Of a DNA stretch of 64,000 bases, positions 17,759 to 26,867 are shown in pieces. Position 1 is the first letter of the stretch. The number at the start of each line of letters is the position of its first letter. The stretch is from Candidatus Krumholzibacteriota bacterium (GTDB taxonomy: Bacteria > Krumholzibacteriota > Krumholzibacteriia > Krumholzibacteriales > Krumholzibacteriaceae). The notes under the pieces were generated by a model, which saw only the letters and a list, made by a program, of their open reading frames with translations, did not search any database and was not told the DNA's origin. The stretch spans positions 1-64,000 of the forward strand of contig JAFGCX010000011.1 in NCBI GenBank assembly GCA_016932415.1. Direction: 5' to 3'. The position numbers were made by a program, and so were the translations under genes.

Positions 17759-17787
17759 ATCTTAATAGCATTCGCCGCGATTGTCAA
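17759..17787 (-). promoter_or_regulatory. Sigma70-type promoter of yicC block
   Basis: On the minus strand: TTGACA (complement of 17782-17787), a 17-nt spacer, then TAAGAT (complement of 17759-17764). The predicted start near 17752 gives a 40-nt leader. It stands back to back with the rqcH promoter, with 22 nt between the two -35 boxes. Confidence 0.75.
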
Positions 17788-17809
17788 AGAGGCTTTCCGT
17801 CCATTGCGA

Positions 17810-17838
17810 TTGACATGGTTCCCGCCAGTTCTTATGAT
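17810..17838 (+). promoter_or_regulatory. Sigma70-type promoter of rqcH, leaderless arrangement
   Basis: TTGACA at 17810-17815, a 17-nt spacer and TATGAT at 17833-17838. The expected transcription start (17844-17846) falls on the ATG at 17846, which fits the family N-terminus. No Shine-Dalgarno sequence could be on such an mRNA. Confidence 0.75.
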
Positions 17839-17845
17839 GCAGGCG

Positions 17846-19564
17846 ATGAACAGCCTTACCGCATACGCCCTTGGAAAGGAACTCGGCCGCGCCCTGATTG
17901 GCAGAAAGATAACAGGCGTCGACTCATTCGATTACGGCCTCACTATTGGAATTGAAGACAAGGAGATACCCTTTCTTCATCTCATCTTCGCTTCAAGAGA
18001 AGCCGAACTGATCCCGGGGAAAAACCGCATCTTTCCAAAGAGCCGGTCAAGGCAGGCTTTCGAGACGATCGAAGGGGCGGTGATCTCAGCGATCAGGCCT
18101 GTCGGACTTGACCGGATCATACTTGTCAGCCTCCAGTCAAAAGACAGCTGGGGGAAAGAAAAGGAATATTCCCTGAGGATCGACATGGCTCCAGCGGTAA
18201 AAGCCCTTTCTCTTTTCGAGCTTCCCGAAAAGAAGCTGCTTGGATCGATCGGAGCCACCGGGTCACGAGCGCCGGAGAGCCCCTATGAATCCCCACCTTC
18301 GAAGCGCTGGGACCTTCTCTCGCTGCCGGGCGCATGTCCTGAGGATATCCTCTCCCAGGCGGTGCGGACGGCGAAAAAGGAAAACGGTGCACGGACAAGG
18401 AAGCAGAAATCCGGGGAATCAGATCTTGCCGATCTCCTCGTCAGGATGATATCGGGGATGGACCCGGTACTCTCATCTATCCTTGTCAGGAAAAATGACG
18501 GTGCGCTTCTTCGCGTATGGCACGATCTCGAAATAATATCCGAAAGGCTTTCATCATCTTCTTTCATCTGGAATATATACGACCTTCCTGAAATCGGTGA
18601 TGTTGGCCAGTCTCTCCTCTATCCCGTACCGATCCCTGCGCCCTCCAGACCGGAAGGACCTTCCGGCTTCATGGCGGGACTCGAGGCGATCGCCACGGAA
18701 AAAATCATCCCTCTATTCACGGAAAAATACCGAAACCGTATCCTCTCTATAGTCAGAAGAGACATTAACAAATCGAGAAAACTGTTTGAAAACCTCTCGG
18801 ACGATCTCGCCAGGGCCGACATGGCCGGCGAGATGAGGCTTTTCGGCAATCTGCTCTCGACTTTCAGGCATCTTTTAAGACCGGGAATGAAAGAGATAGA
18901 ATTGCGCGATTTTTCCGGCGAAAAGACGATCACCGTACCTCTCGATCCGGCGTTGAGCCCCGATCAGAATATAAAAAAATATTACAGGAAGGCGAAAAAG
19001 GGAGAAAAGGGAAGGCTTGTTATACGCAACCACCGCATTTCCACCGAGAAGGAACTGGGGAAAAAACTGGAAATGTTTGAAAAGATCTCGGCGACGACGG
19101 AAATGGAAGAACTGCTCGCCTTTCTTCCTGAAAAAAGCCCGGGCAGAGACAGATCGAAAGATCCCGGCGAAGTGGAGCGGTTCAGAAAATATATACTCGA
19201 CCGGGACCACATCGTCCTTGTCGGCAGAAACGACAGGGAAAACGATTATCTTACTCACCGCTATGCGTCACCGAACGACCTCTGGTTCCACGCGCAGGGT
19301 TCTCCCGGATCGCATGTAGTTCTGAGAAGATCGACTTTTTCGACGCCGGGAGAGTTCATTGAGAAGGCTGCCGAGATCGCCGCGTGGTTCAGCAAGGCGA
19401 GAAATTCCGCGACCGTCGCGGTAATTTATACCGAGAAAAGGTATGTCCGCAAACCGAGGAAATCCAGACCGGGCAGCGCGATATGCTCGAGAGAACGCAC
19501 AATATTCGTATCCCCCGTCAGGCCACCTGAAAAGGCCAAGAAGGATATCGGTGGAAAATCGTAA
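17846..19564 (+). CDS. rqcH: NFACT/RqcH family ribosome quality control protein
   Basis: 572 residues from the ATG at 17846, the usual RqcH length. Earlier in-frame ATGs at 17834 and 17837 overlap the -10 box. Domains in order: NFACT-N (1-180, with the Asp-Arg pair in GLDRII needed for tail synthesis), helix-hairpin-helix, a coiled-coil middle (about 290-440) and NFACT-R (about 445-565) with DLWFHAQGSPGSHVV. RqcH binds stalled 50S subunits and adds alanine tails that mark nascent chains for degradation. The gene is divergent from yicC and ends at a clear terminator. Confidence 0.9.
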   Translation: MNSLTAYALGKELGRALIGRKITGVDSFDYGLTIGIEDKEIPFLHLIFASREAELIPGKNRIFPKSRSRQAFETIEGAVISAIRPVGLDRIILVSLQSKDSWGKEKEYSLRIDMAPAVKALSLFELPEKKLLGSIGATGSRAPESPYESPPSKRWDLLSLPGACPEDILSQAVRTAKKENGARTRKQKSGESDLADLLVRMISGMDPVLSSILVRKNDGALLRVWHDLEIISERLSSSSFIWNIYDLPEIGDVGQSLLYPVPIPAPSRPEGPSGFMAGLEAIATEKIIPLFTEKYRNRILSIVRRDINKSRKLFENLSDDLARADMAGEMRLFGNLLSTFRHLLRPGMKEIELRDFSGEKTITVPLDPALSPDQNIKKYYRKAKKGEKGRLVIRNHRISTEKELGKKLEMFEKISATTEMEELLAFLPEKSPGRDRSKDPGEVERFRKYILDRDHIVLVGRNDRENDYLTHRYASPNDLWFHAQGSPGSHVVLRRSTFSTPGEFIEKAAEIAAWFSKARNSATVAVIYTEKRYVRKPRKSRPGSAICSRERTIFVSPVRPPEKAKKDIGGKS

Positions 19565-19608
19565 CACCGGAAATCCAGGCAGGGAATCCTTCCCCCGTGG
19601 ACAGAACG

Positions 19609-19642
19609 AAAAGGGGACACCATTTAAGGTATCCCCTTTTTT
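19609..19642 (+). terminator. Rho-independent terminator of rqcH
   Basis: A 13-bp stem (19609-19621 with 19628-19640, one mismatch) with a 6-nt loop ATTTAA, ending in six T residues at 19637-19642. It lies 45 nt after the rqcH stop. Confidence 0.88.
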
Positions 19643-19770
19643 CTGATAATCCCGGTTTCGGACCAGGCCCCCCACGGGACCTCATGCCAGCCGACCCCGA
19701 AACTATCCACTCTGCCTCACATCTTCCTGTTACTGCAGGCATATGTCTCTAACGCAAAAGTCGTACCACA

Positions 19771-19799
19771 AAAAAAACCACGGCCAGCGCCGTGTTTTT
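19771..19799 (-). terminator. Bidirectional-type terminator downstream of the small secreted protein gene
   Basis: The stem CACGGC/GCCGTG (19779-19784, 19789-19794) is flanked by seven A on the left and five T on the right. On the minus strand it ends in seven T, so it would stop transcripts of the gene at 19917-20276; on the plus strand it could catch read-through from rqcH. The rest of 19643-19916 has no coding signal. Confidence 0.75.
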
Positions 19800-19886
19800 A
19801 TATCTTGTTGATAACAATAAAGTTATATTGGCCGATTTTTAAGCTTAATCTACCCTGATCGTCATTTGAAAATACGCAAGTACTGA

Positions 19887-19907
19887 ATTTTAACCCCAGG
19901 TTAAAAT
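19887..19907. repeat. Perfect 9-bp inverted repeat
   Basis: ATTTTAACC and GGTTAAAAT are separated by CCA. It lies 10 nt downstream of the stop of the minus-strand gene. It may be a 3'-end stabilising hairpin or a protein site; there is no T-run, so it is not a classic terminator. Confidence 0.5.
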
Positions 19908-19916
19908 CTTTACCAC

Positions 19917-20276
19917 TTACTTTTCCGCATACCCCGTCTCGGTGCCGAGCAGATAGCTGTTTGTCCCTCCGGAACCGATATCAAGACGTACTGGCAAAAA
20001 GAATCCCCACTGGATATAAATATCATAGCAGGGAAGCGTCTCGTCGATCGGATCGATGTAGATCCTGTGATGAGTATTATCCACTCTCTCGAACGTGATC
20101 AGATAATTGGAGATAGTAAAGATCTTGTAGGTCGTCCCTTCAAAAACGAGGACTCTCACATCCGAGCTGACCGTCTTGTCAACGGCGATGCCAAGCGCTC
20201 CATCTGCCCTGACAGGAACTGACGCGAGGACCAACACCGAAACTGCCAGCAGGAATACCTTCGTCATCATCCTCAT
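19917..20276 (-). CDS. Small secreted protein of unknown function
   Basis: 119 residues from the ATG at 20276, which has GGAGAGGGGAGG upstream. A signal peptide (about 1-22, ending VRA-DG) precedes a beta-rich domain of about 95 residues with no motif I recognise and only one Cys. It is monocistronic, with an extended -10 promoter near 20380 and a terminator at 19771-19799. It is probably periplasmic. Confidence 0.7.
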   Translation of the reverse strand: MRMMTKVFLLAVSVLVLASVPVRADGALGIAVDKTVSSDVRVLVFEGTTYKIFTISNYLITFERVDNTHHRIYIDPIDETLPCYDIYIQWGFFLPVRLDIGSGGTNSYLLGTETGYAEK

Positions 20277-20377
20277 CAACGACCTCCCCTCTCCGGTTTT
20301 AAAGTAAAACTGCATCTCCACCTTCTCGGTGTTTTCAGCACATCGATGATATCCACAGATCTTCCCAGATCGGTGCC

Positions 20378-20386
20378 AATATAGCA
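20378..20386 (-). promoter_or_regulatory. Probable extended -10 promoter
   Basis: On the minus strand TGC-TATATT (complement of 20378-20386) makes an extended -10, with an AT-rich region upstream but no good -35. The predicted start near 20371 gives a leader of about 95 nt, which includes two CAGATC repeats (about 20356-20371), for the gene starting at 20276. Confidence 0.5.
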
Positions 20387-20430
20387 TATTTTATGAAATA
20401 TTTCTACAAATATTTACTTCATATCACAAT

Positions 20431-21531
20431 TTATTTTATCTTCTTTTTTTCGACTATAATTTTTTCTATCTCAGCCAGCAGTTCCTCAAGAAAACCGGTT
20501 TCAAGTCTTTTATAGACCTTTCCATCGCGGAAAAGGACAGCTCCTTTCCCGGTTCCCGCTATTCCGATATCAGCTTCCTTCGCTTCCCCCGGACCGTTCA
20601 CTTCACACCCCATGACAGCGACTTTCAGGCCTCGCGCTTTTCCAGGCATAGCTTTCTGAAGCGATTCGGCGATCATCGCCACATCAATATGACATCGGCC
20701 GCATGTCGGACAGGATATGATCGTCGGCACGTCACTCCTGAGCCCGAGAGAAGAGAGCATCGCATAGGTAACGACCACTTCATCGACCGGGTCTCCGGAT
20801 AAGGATATCCTGACCGTGTCTCCGATACCACTGATCAGCAGCTGCGTCAGGGCAACGACCGAACGAGCTGTTCCGGTCAGTTTAGGACCGGCCTCCGTGA
20901 CCCCGATATGCAGGGGATAATCATTTTCCGCGGCGAAGAGCCCGTTAGCCTCTACCGTGATAGCCGGGTCTGATGATTTCAGGCTGAAGACGGCATCTGC
21001 GAAGCCTTCCTTTTCGAGGAACCGCGCGCTGTCAAGCGCGCTCTCGCATAGAGCTTTTGCCGGATCCTTGACATAGAGGGAACGATATTTTTTTTCCAGT
21101 GACCCCGCGTTGACTCCGATCCGCACGACCAGCGACGCACCGGCGGCAGCATCGAGGACTTCCCCAACCTTCTGCCAGGAACCTATATTGCCCGGATTTA
21201 TTCTCAGTCCGGCAATGCCCGTACCGGCAGCCATAACCGCCAGCTTATGATCAAAATGGATATCGGCGACTACCGGTATCGGCGACACCTCGCAGAGATC
21301 GCTTAGAAGCTCAGCGTCTACGGCATCCCTGACCGCCACCCTGACGATCTCGCACCCCACCCTGGCAAGTTTTCCGATCTGTTCAACTACCGGATCAAAC
21401 GAGGTCACCGGTACCGAACACATCGACTGTACCGACACGGGCGCGCCGCCGCCTACGGCTACTCCGCCGTAAAACACCTTTCTCGTCTTTCTTCTTTTTA
21501 TACCGGGCGAGCGCAGCCCATTCTCTGGCAT
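20431..21531 (-). CDS. ispG: 4-hydroxy-3-methylbut-2-en-1-yl diphosphate synthase
   Basis: 366 residues, the short bacterial form. Sixth step of the MEP pathway, a 4Fe-4S enzyme reducing MEcPP to HMBPP. Fe-S ligands are in ISCPTCGRC and GCEVNGPGE; the N-terminal TIM barrel has SVQSMCS and ADIHFDHKLA. AAAGGAG precedes the ATG; selB ends 11 nt upstream. No recognised partner ferredoxin or flavodoxin gene is adjacent. Confidence 0.96.
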   Translation of the reverse strand: MPENGLRSPGIKRRKTRKVFYGGVAVGGGAPVSVQSMCSVPVTSFDPVVEQIGKLARVGCEIVRVAVRDAVDAELLSDLCEVSPIPVVADIHFDHKLAVMAAGTGIAGLRINPGNIGSWQKVGEVLDAAAGASLVVRIGVNAGSLEKKYRSLYVKDPAKALCESALDSARFLEKEGFADAVFSLKSSDPAITVEANGLFAAENDYPLHIGVTEAGPKLTGTARSVVALTQLLISGIGDTVRISLSGDPVDEVVVTYAMLSSLGLRSDVPTIISCPTCGRCHIDVAMIAESLQKAMPGKARGLKVAVMGCEVNGPGEAKEADIGIAGTGKGAVLFRDGKVYKRLETGFLEELLAEIEKIIVEKKKIK

Positions 21532-21542
21532 GGTCAGCTCCT

Positions 21543-23453
21543 TTACCGTTTCTCCTGGCCGAGTCTCGGGCCTGCCACCCTGGAGTCGCCTTTCCTTACC
21601 GTTATCCCTTCATTGTCAAGATACTCCAGAAGTGGAACGGCATATTTTCTTGACAGGTCGAAAAATTCCTTGAAATCACCGATCGAGAGGGATTCGTTCT
21701 TTTCGAATATCGAATCAAGCCGCCCGAGAAGATCGCCTACCACCGCCCTGCTGACGAACCTGTCTCCGCCAAGTTTAATTACCTTACCCTCTTCCTGGAG
21801 TATATGCATATATCTTTCAAGTACGATCCGGTCACCGGCGAGTGGAAGAAGATCGGCCGCAGAAGGGAACCTCAGCCGCGCCTTCTCTATCGACGAGAAA
21901 AGCCGTCCAAGCATTTCAGTGTCCTCACCGGTGAGTTCTATCAGATCGCTTCCCGTCCTGATCCTTCCACCCCTGAAGAAAATCACCCCTTCGTCACCGC
22001 TTTCCCTGAGTATATATTCGAAGAGTGGTCCTTTTCCGAATCCGGCCTCTTTTCTCGCCTGCTCCCGGTCGACACCCCAGACAAGCGGGTTTTCCGCGTT
22101 ATGAAGGTCGAGGAGATCGAGAAGCCTTTCTTTCGCTTTTCTTACGACGCCGGCAGAGATCAGCCTGTCCTGAACGGATATTATCCCGCCACCAGCAATC
22201 AGAGAGGCCACCGTGACACCAACTGCCTCATCCGAAAGCCCGAAGATCCCCAGCTCGCCGGCCGCCACCCCTTCCCCGTCGGATCTTTCAACGACAGCCA
22301 TCACAAGATCATGTGGAGACCCTCCCGACAGAGCGTTGAGAAAGGTGATATGCCCTTCCTGGAAACGTTTCGCCTTGGGGGCGACCGGATCGAGGATCCT
22401 GCCGCCGGCAAGTATGCGCATGGGGGAATATCTTCTAAGGACGAACCTGTCCGCTCCTATGGCGACTGTCGGCCTCTCCAGGCGGAGTTGCACCAGTCCC
22501 TCTTCCCCGGCGCCGAGCTCCTCCCTGTCCAGAAGGATCACCCTGGCGAGTATCTCTCCCGCCGCGTGATGAAATCTGACCCGCTGCCTGTTCTGAAGCC
22601 GCGAACCCTTTATCCTGCTTATCTCGATATGGGCGTCGATCATGCCGGAATTGACCGCTATGCCGGGAGAGAAGATCTGGTCGCCAGTATCGACTTCACC
22701 TGTCTTCACTCCATGCAGGGCGAGTGCCGTCCGAGTTCCAGCGCCGGCCCGGCCAAGGACTTCTTCAAAATTATGGACATCCCTGACCCTTACCTTTTTC
22801 GCCCCCGGTTCTATTACAAGCTCGTCTCCCTTACCCACTTCACCTCGCCACGTCGTCCCGGTAACGATAGTCCCGATCCCCGGCCTGGTAAATACCCTGT
22901 CGACCGGCATCCTGAAATAATCTCCGCCCGGTCTGACGACTACTTCGAGCGATTTTTCGAGTAGGAGCTTTTTCAAGCCGGCGATCCCTTCGCCGGTCAC
23001 CGACGACGTCCTTATGATTTGAGAATCCTCCAAGGGGGTCCCTTTCAAAAGCTCCCTCACGTCGCTTTCGACAATCTCCATTATCTCCGGATCGGCGATA
23101 TCGGCTTTCGTGATCGCTATGACTCCCGCCTCTACGCCGAGAAGTCTCAGCACCTCAAAATGTTCGATCGTCTGGGGCATCACTCCCTCGTCCGCCGCCA
23201 CGACGATCAGCGCCAGATCGACTCCGACAGCCCCGGAGACCATATTTTTAACGAATCTCTCATGACCTGGCACATCGACTATACCGGCCCTTATCCCTTC
23301 TCCGAGATCAAGGGGAGCGAATCCGAGGACGATCGAGATGCCTCTTTTCTTCTCCTCCTCGAGGCGATCGGTATTTCGTCCCGTAAGAGCCCTTACTATC
23401 TCTGTCTTTCCATGATCGACATGACCAGCCGTGCCTATGATGACGTTCCGCAA
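21543..23453 (-). CDS. selB: Selenocysteine-specific elongation factor
   Basis: 636 residues. An EF-Tu-like GTPase (GTAGHVDHGKT, DVPGHERF, TKAD; about 1-170) is followed by translation-factor beta-barrels and a C-terminal run of winged-helix domains (about 400-636) that bind the SECIS RNA. It delivers Sec-tRNA to in-frame UGA codons. The start is TTG at 23453; an ATG 20 nt upstream is out of frame. selA, selC and selD are not in the window, and I found no gene with a convincing internal UGA. It lies between murA and ispG. Confidence 0.95.
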   Translation of the reverse strand: MRNVIIGTAGHVDHGKTEIVRALTGRNTDRLEEEKKRGISIVLGFAPLDLGEGIRAGIVDVPGHERFVKNMVSGAVGVDLALIVVAADEGVMPQTIEHFEVLRLLGVEAGVIAITKADIADPEIMEIVESDVRELLKGTPLEDSQIIRTSSVTGEGIAGLKKLLLEKSLEVVVRPGGDYFRMPVDRVFTRPGIGTIVTGTTWRGEVGKGDELVIEPGAKKVRVRDVHNFEEVLGRAGAGTRTALALHGVKTGEVDTGDQIFSPGIAVNSGMIDAHIEISRIKGSRLQNRQRVRFHHAAGEILARVILLDREELGAGEEGLVQLRLERPTVAIGADRFVLRRYSPMRILAGGRILDPVAPKAKRFQEGHITFLNALSGGSPHDLVMAVVERSDGEGVAAGELGIFGLSDEAVGVTVASLIAGGGIISVQDRLISAGVVRKAKERLLDLLDLHNAENPLVWGVDREQARKEAGFGKGPLFEYILRESGDEGVIFFRGGRIRTGSDLIELTGEDTEMLGRLFSSIEKARLRFPSAADLLPLAGDRIVLERYMHILQEEGKVIKLGGDRFVSRAVVGDLLGRLDSIFEKNESLSIGDFKEFFDLSRKYAVPLLEYLDNEGITVRKGDSRVAGPRLGQEKR

Positions 23454-23477
23454 GAGAAGACTTCCTTCCGCATCATT

Positions 23478-24731
23478 CTACCCGGAGACGCGAACGATCT
23501 CGGCCCCGAGATTCCGGAATTTTTCCTCGACTCGTTCATATCCGCGGTCGATGTGGTATATCCTCAGGATCTTCGTATCTCCTTCGGCGACCAGAGCGGC
23601 AAGTATCAGGGCTGAACTCGCCCTGATATCAGTAGCCATTACGGGAGCTCCCTCGAGTTTTTCCACGCCGTTCACCACCGCCACGCTTCCATCGAGGCTG
23701 ATCTTCGCCCCGAGACGCTTCAACTCGGGGACATGGGTAAACCTGTCCGTATAGACATGTTCAACGAAAGTGCTCGCCCCTTCAGCGACAGCCATGACAG
23801 CCATCATCTGCGCCTGCATATCGGTCGGAAATGACGGGTAGAATCCGGTCTCTATATCGACCGGCTTTATTCTGTCAGGACCATCGACGACTATCGTTCG
23901 ATCGGAGACGTCGATCTTCGCGCCGCAGGATCGTAACTTGTCGATCACGGCGTGCATGTGATCCGGATCGCAATCGTTGATCTCGACTTTTCCTCCCGTC
24001 AGGACCGCCGCCGCCGCATACGTTCCCGCTTCGATCCTGTCAGGGATGACCCTGTGGGTGAATGGCTCGACGCGAGAGACGCCCTCTATCACTATTCTGG
24101 AGGTCCCTTCACCCTCGATCATCGCGCCGGCTCCATTGAGCGCTTTGGCCAGGGTAGCGATCTCCGGCTCCCGGGCGGCATTTTCGATTATCGTCTTTCC
24201 TTCGGCAAGCGCCGCGGCAAGCATGAGATTCACCGTCGCCCCGACACTCGGTATCGTCAGAAATATCTCGGCGCCCCGGAGTCTTTCCGCCGTAGCCTCT
24301 ATGTATCCATGATTTATCGTGATATTCGCTCCCAGCGACTGGAGGCCCTGCAGGTGAAGGTTTATCGGCCTTGGCCCCCACGCGCATCCGCCAGGGAGAG
24401 AGACGCGGGCTTTTCCGAAACGGGCGACAAGAGGACCGAGAGCGTAGATCGAGGCTCTCATCGTCCGGACCAGATCGTACGGCGCCTCGAAACCCGAGGG
24501 AGAGGAAGCATCGACATCAAGAACCCCTTCCTTCAGGACTGCCGGTATCCCGAGGACCTTGAGAAGTTCTATCATTGTTCTCGTGTCGCGTAGGTCAGGA
24601 ACGTTCTCAAGCCTGCATTTTCCGCCCGTATATATAGTCGCCGCCATAAGAGGCAACATGGCGTTTTTCGCTCCGCTTATTCTTACGCTTCCCTCAAGGC
24701 GGCACGGGCCCTTTATAGCGAAACTGTCCAT
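23478..24731 (-). CDS. murA: UDP-N-acetylglucosamine 1-carboxyvinyltransferase
   Basis: 417 residues. First committed step of peptidoglycan synthesis. The catalytic, fosfomycin-reactive Cys is present in PGGCAWGPRP (most homologues have CAIGARP). MEDRF-like motifs and the C-terminal region LAALVAEGDTKI match the family. It is flanked by prmC and selB with gaps of 19 and 24 nt. It is the only murA copy in the window. Confidence 0.96.
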   Translation of the reverse strand: MDSFAIKGPCRLEGSVRISGAKNAMLPLMAATIYTGGKCRLENVPDLRDTRTMIELLKVLGIPAVLKEGVLDVDASSPSGFEAPYDLVRTMRASIYALGPLVARFGKARVSLPGGCAWGPRPINLHLQGLQSLGANITINHGYIEATAERLRGAEIFLTIPSVGATVNLMLAAALAEGKTIIENAAREPEIATLAKALNGAGAMIEGEGTSRIVIEGVSRVEPFTHRVIPDRIEAGTYAAAAVLTGGKVEINDCDPDHMHAVIDKLRSCGAKIDVSDRTIVVDGPDRIKPVDIETGFYPSFPTDMQAQMMAVMAVAEGASTFVEHVYTDRFTHVPELKRLGAKISLDGSVAVVNGVEKLEGAPVMATDIRASSALILAALVAEGDTKILRIYHIDRGYERVEEKFRNLGAEIVRVSG

Positions 24732-24750
24732 AACAAGGTCCTCCTTAACC

Positions 24751-25614
24751 TCAGCCGGGCCTGAAAGCGATGCTCATCCGTTCCAAACCGTTATAGTCCG
24801 ATCTCATTTCTATTCTCTCATACCCTCTTGCTTCGAAGATACTCCTTATCATCGCCGCCTGTCCATCACCCGATTCGACAGCTATCATCCCTCCAGGCCG
24901 GAGCAGGGCCATCCCCGCGTCGGCCAGTTCCGGGTAGAAAAGAAGTCCATCCTTGCCTCCGTCAAGAGCCAGCCTGTTCTCATGGACCGAGACTTCTTTC
25001 TGCAGGCCTTCTATCGCTGCCGCGGGAATATATGGAGGATTCGAGACGAGAAGATCAAAAAGTTCTTTTCCCCTGACGGCATCGAACATCGATCCGACAA
25101 AGAGCGAGACGCGGTCTGACACTCCAAGCGCCTGAAAATTGTCCGAAGCGAGCCTTGCCGCCTTTTCCGAGAGATCGAACGCGATGCCGCTCCAGCTATC
25201 GTTTCGTTTTGCCAGTGTGCCGGAAATCACGCCGCTACCGGCCCCAAGCTCAAGAAACCTTACTTCCCCCCTCCCGGAAAAAGACTGTTCGATCCATTCC
25301 ACAAGAAGTTCCGTTTCAGGCCTGGGAATAAAGACTCCTTCCCTGACGGCGAAGGGAAGCGAAAAAAACTCCACCTGGCCGAGGATATATTGAAGGGGAT
25401 AGTGAGAAGCTCTTTTTTTCAGATATTCCCTGTATGAACGCACCGTCTCGTCCGCTAGCTCTTCCTCGAAACGCAGATAGAGATCGAGCCGGGAACAGTT
25501 CATCGCCCTTGCGAGGAGGTGTTCGGCGCTCAATCTCGGCGAATCCACGCCATAGCGGCCAAGATACTCTTCGGAGAGCCTGACTGCGTCGAGGACTGTC
25601 GGCGGCTTTGCCAT
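24751..25614 (-). CDS. prmC: Peptide chain release factor N5-glutamine methyltransferase
   Basis: 287 residues. An SAM-dependent enzyme that methylates the Gln of the GGQ motif of release factors. The SAM site LELGAGSGVIS and the catalytic VSNPPYIP are intact; the N-terminal helical domain (1-80) binds the release factor. It follows prfA, its substrate gene, by 74 nt, the widespread prfA-prmC pairing. Confidence 0.96.
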   Translation of the reverse strand: MAKPPTVLDAVRLSEEYLGRYGVDSPRLSAEHLLARAMNCSRLDLYLRFEEELADETVRSYREYLKKRASHYPLQYILGQVEFFSLPFAVREGVFIPRPETELLVEWIEQSFSGRGEVRFLELGAGSGVISGTLAKRNDSWSGIAFDLSEKAARLASDNFQALGVSDRVSLFVGSMFDAVRGKELFDLLVSNPPYIPAAAIEGLQKEVSVHENRLALDGGKDGLLFYPELADAGMALLRPGGMIAVESGDGQAAMIRSIFEARGYERIEMRSDYNGLERMSIAFRPG

Positions 25615-25688
25615 TCTGTCAACACCCTGCCTCTTCCTGCAAGCCTGCCCCGCGCGGATCGACTACGTGCAAGGTTCCTTCGGGGCAT

Positions 25689-26792
25689 CTAACTGCTTGT
25701 GGCCTTTCCCTTTTCCTTTTTCATCTCGAGAGCGAGAAGATTTTCGCGCTCGGCAAGAGCGAGTTCAGAGATCAATTCATCAAGCTCCCCGTCAAGGATC
25801 CCTCCAAGATTATGCGAGGTAAACCCAATCCTGTGGTCGCTTACCCGGCCCTGGGGATAATTGTACGTCCTGATCTTCGCCGATCTGTCGCCGGAGCCTA
25901 CCATCCCTTTTCTCGCCTGGGCGATCTCGTCCGCCTGTTCGCTTCTGTATTTTTCAAGCAGCCTTGAAAGAAGGACCTTCATCGCCTTGGCCTTATTCTT
26001 GTGCTGCGATTTCTCATCCTGGCAGGTGACAACCATACCGGTAGGAATATGGGTGATCCTGACGGCGGAGTCGGTCGTGTTTACGCTCTGCCCCCCAGGT
26101 CCGCTCGATCTGTAGACATCGACCTTCAGGTCCTTCGCCTCGACCTCGACATCGACCTCTTCCGCTTCGGGCAGTACGGCAACCGAAACGGCAGACGTAT
26201 GGATCCTTCCCCCCGATTCTGTAACGGGGACTCTCTGGACCCTGTGCACTCCACTTTCGAATTTGAGCTTGCCGTAAGCGTTATCTCCAGCCACGAGGAA
26301 TATGATCTCCTTGAATCCCCCCATCTCGGTCGGGCTGCTGCTCAGTATATCGACTTTCCATCTCTGGTTCTCGGCAAAAAGCCTGTACATTCTTGAAAGA
26401 TCATGGGCGAAAAGAGCCGCCTCATCCCCGCCGGTGCCAGCCCTTATCTCTATGACGGTGTTGCGCGAATCATCCGGGTCCCTGGGGATAAGCAACAGCT
26501 TGATATCTTCTTCGAGCTGATAAAACTCGTCTTCCACCTCTTCTATCTCCGCTCTCGCCAGTTCGATGAATTCCTCATCCTGTGACCCGGCGACCACTTC
26601 TCTCGCCTCATCAAGCCTCCCGGCAAGCTTCATATATTTCCTGATCGCTCCGACCGCCTCTTCGAGGTCGCTTCTCTCCTTGCCGAGTTTTCTGTAGAGA
26701 GCCTGGTTTTTTATATTCTCCGGTTTTGACAGCTCGTCACCCAGGCTATCATACCGATCGAGAATATTCTTGTATCGTTTGATATTTTCCAC
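25689..26792 (-). CDS. prfA: Peptide chain release factor 1
   Basis: 367 residues. Recognises UAA and UAG stop codons. The hydrolysis motif is in [16 protein letters not shown] and the codon-recognition loop lies in the preceding domain ([18 protein letters not shown] region). The start is GTG at 26792 with AAAGGA 8 nt upstream. Length and domain order are normal, without the frameshift found in prfB. Confidence 0.96.
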   Translation of the reverse strand: MENIKRYKNILDRYDSLGDELSKPENIKNQALYRKLGKERSDLEEAVGAIRKYMKLAGRLDEAREVVAGSQDEEFIELARAEIEEVEDEFYQLEEDIKLLLIPRDPDDSRNTVIEIRAGTGGDEAALFAHDLSRMYRLFAENQRWKVDILSSSPTEMGGFKEIIFLVAGDNAYGKLKFESGVHRVQRVPVTESGGRIHTSAVSVAVLPEAEEVDVEVEAKDLKVDVYRSSGPGGQSVNTTDSAVRITHIPTGMVVTCQDEKSQHKNKAKAMKVLLSRLLEKYRSEQADEIAQARKGMVGSGDRSAKIRTYNYPQGRVSDHRIGFTSHNLGGILDGELDELISELALAERENLLALEMKKEKGKATSS

Positions 26793-26867
26793 AAATGGTC
26801 CTTTCGCCTTCCCCGCCCGGACAGGAAATCTTCCGGACTGGCGGCAAGTACTGCCCGTTCGCGTACT

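Noticed and set aside
21804-22964. Plus-strand open frame of 386 codons opposite selB
   Set aside because: Antisense to a full-length SelB; no ribosome-binding site and atypical composition.
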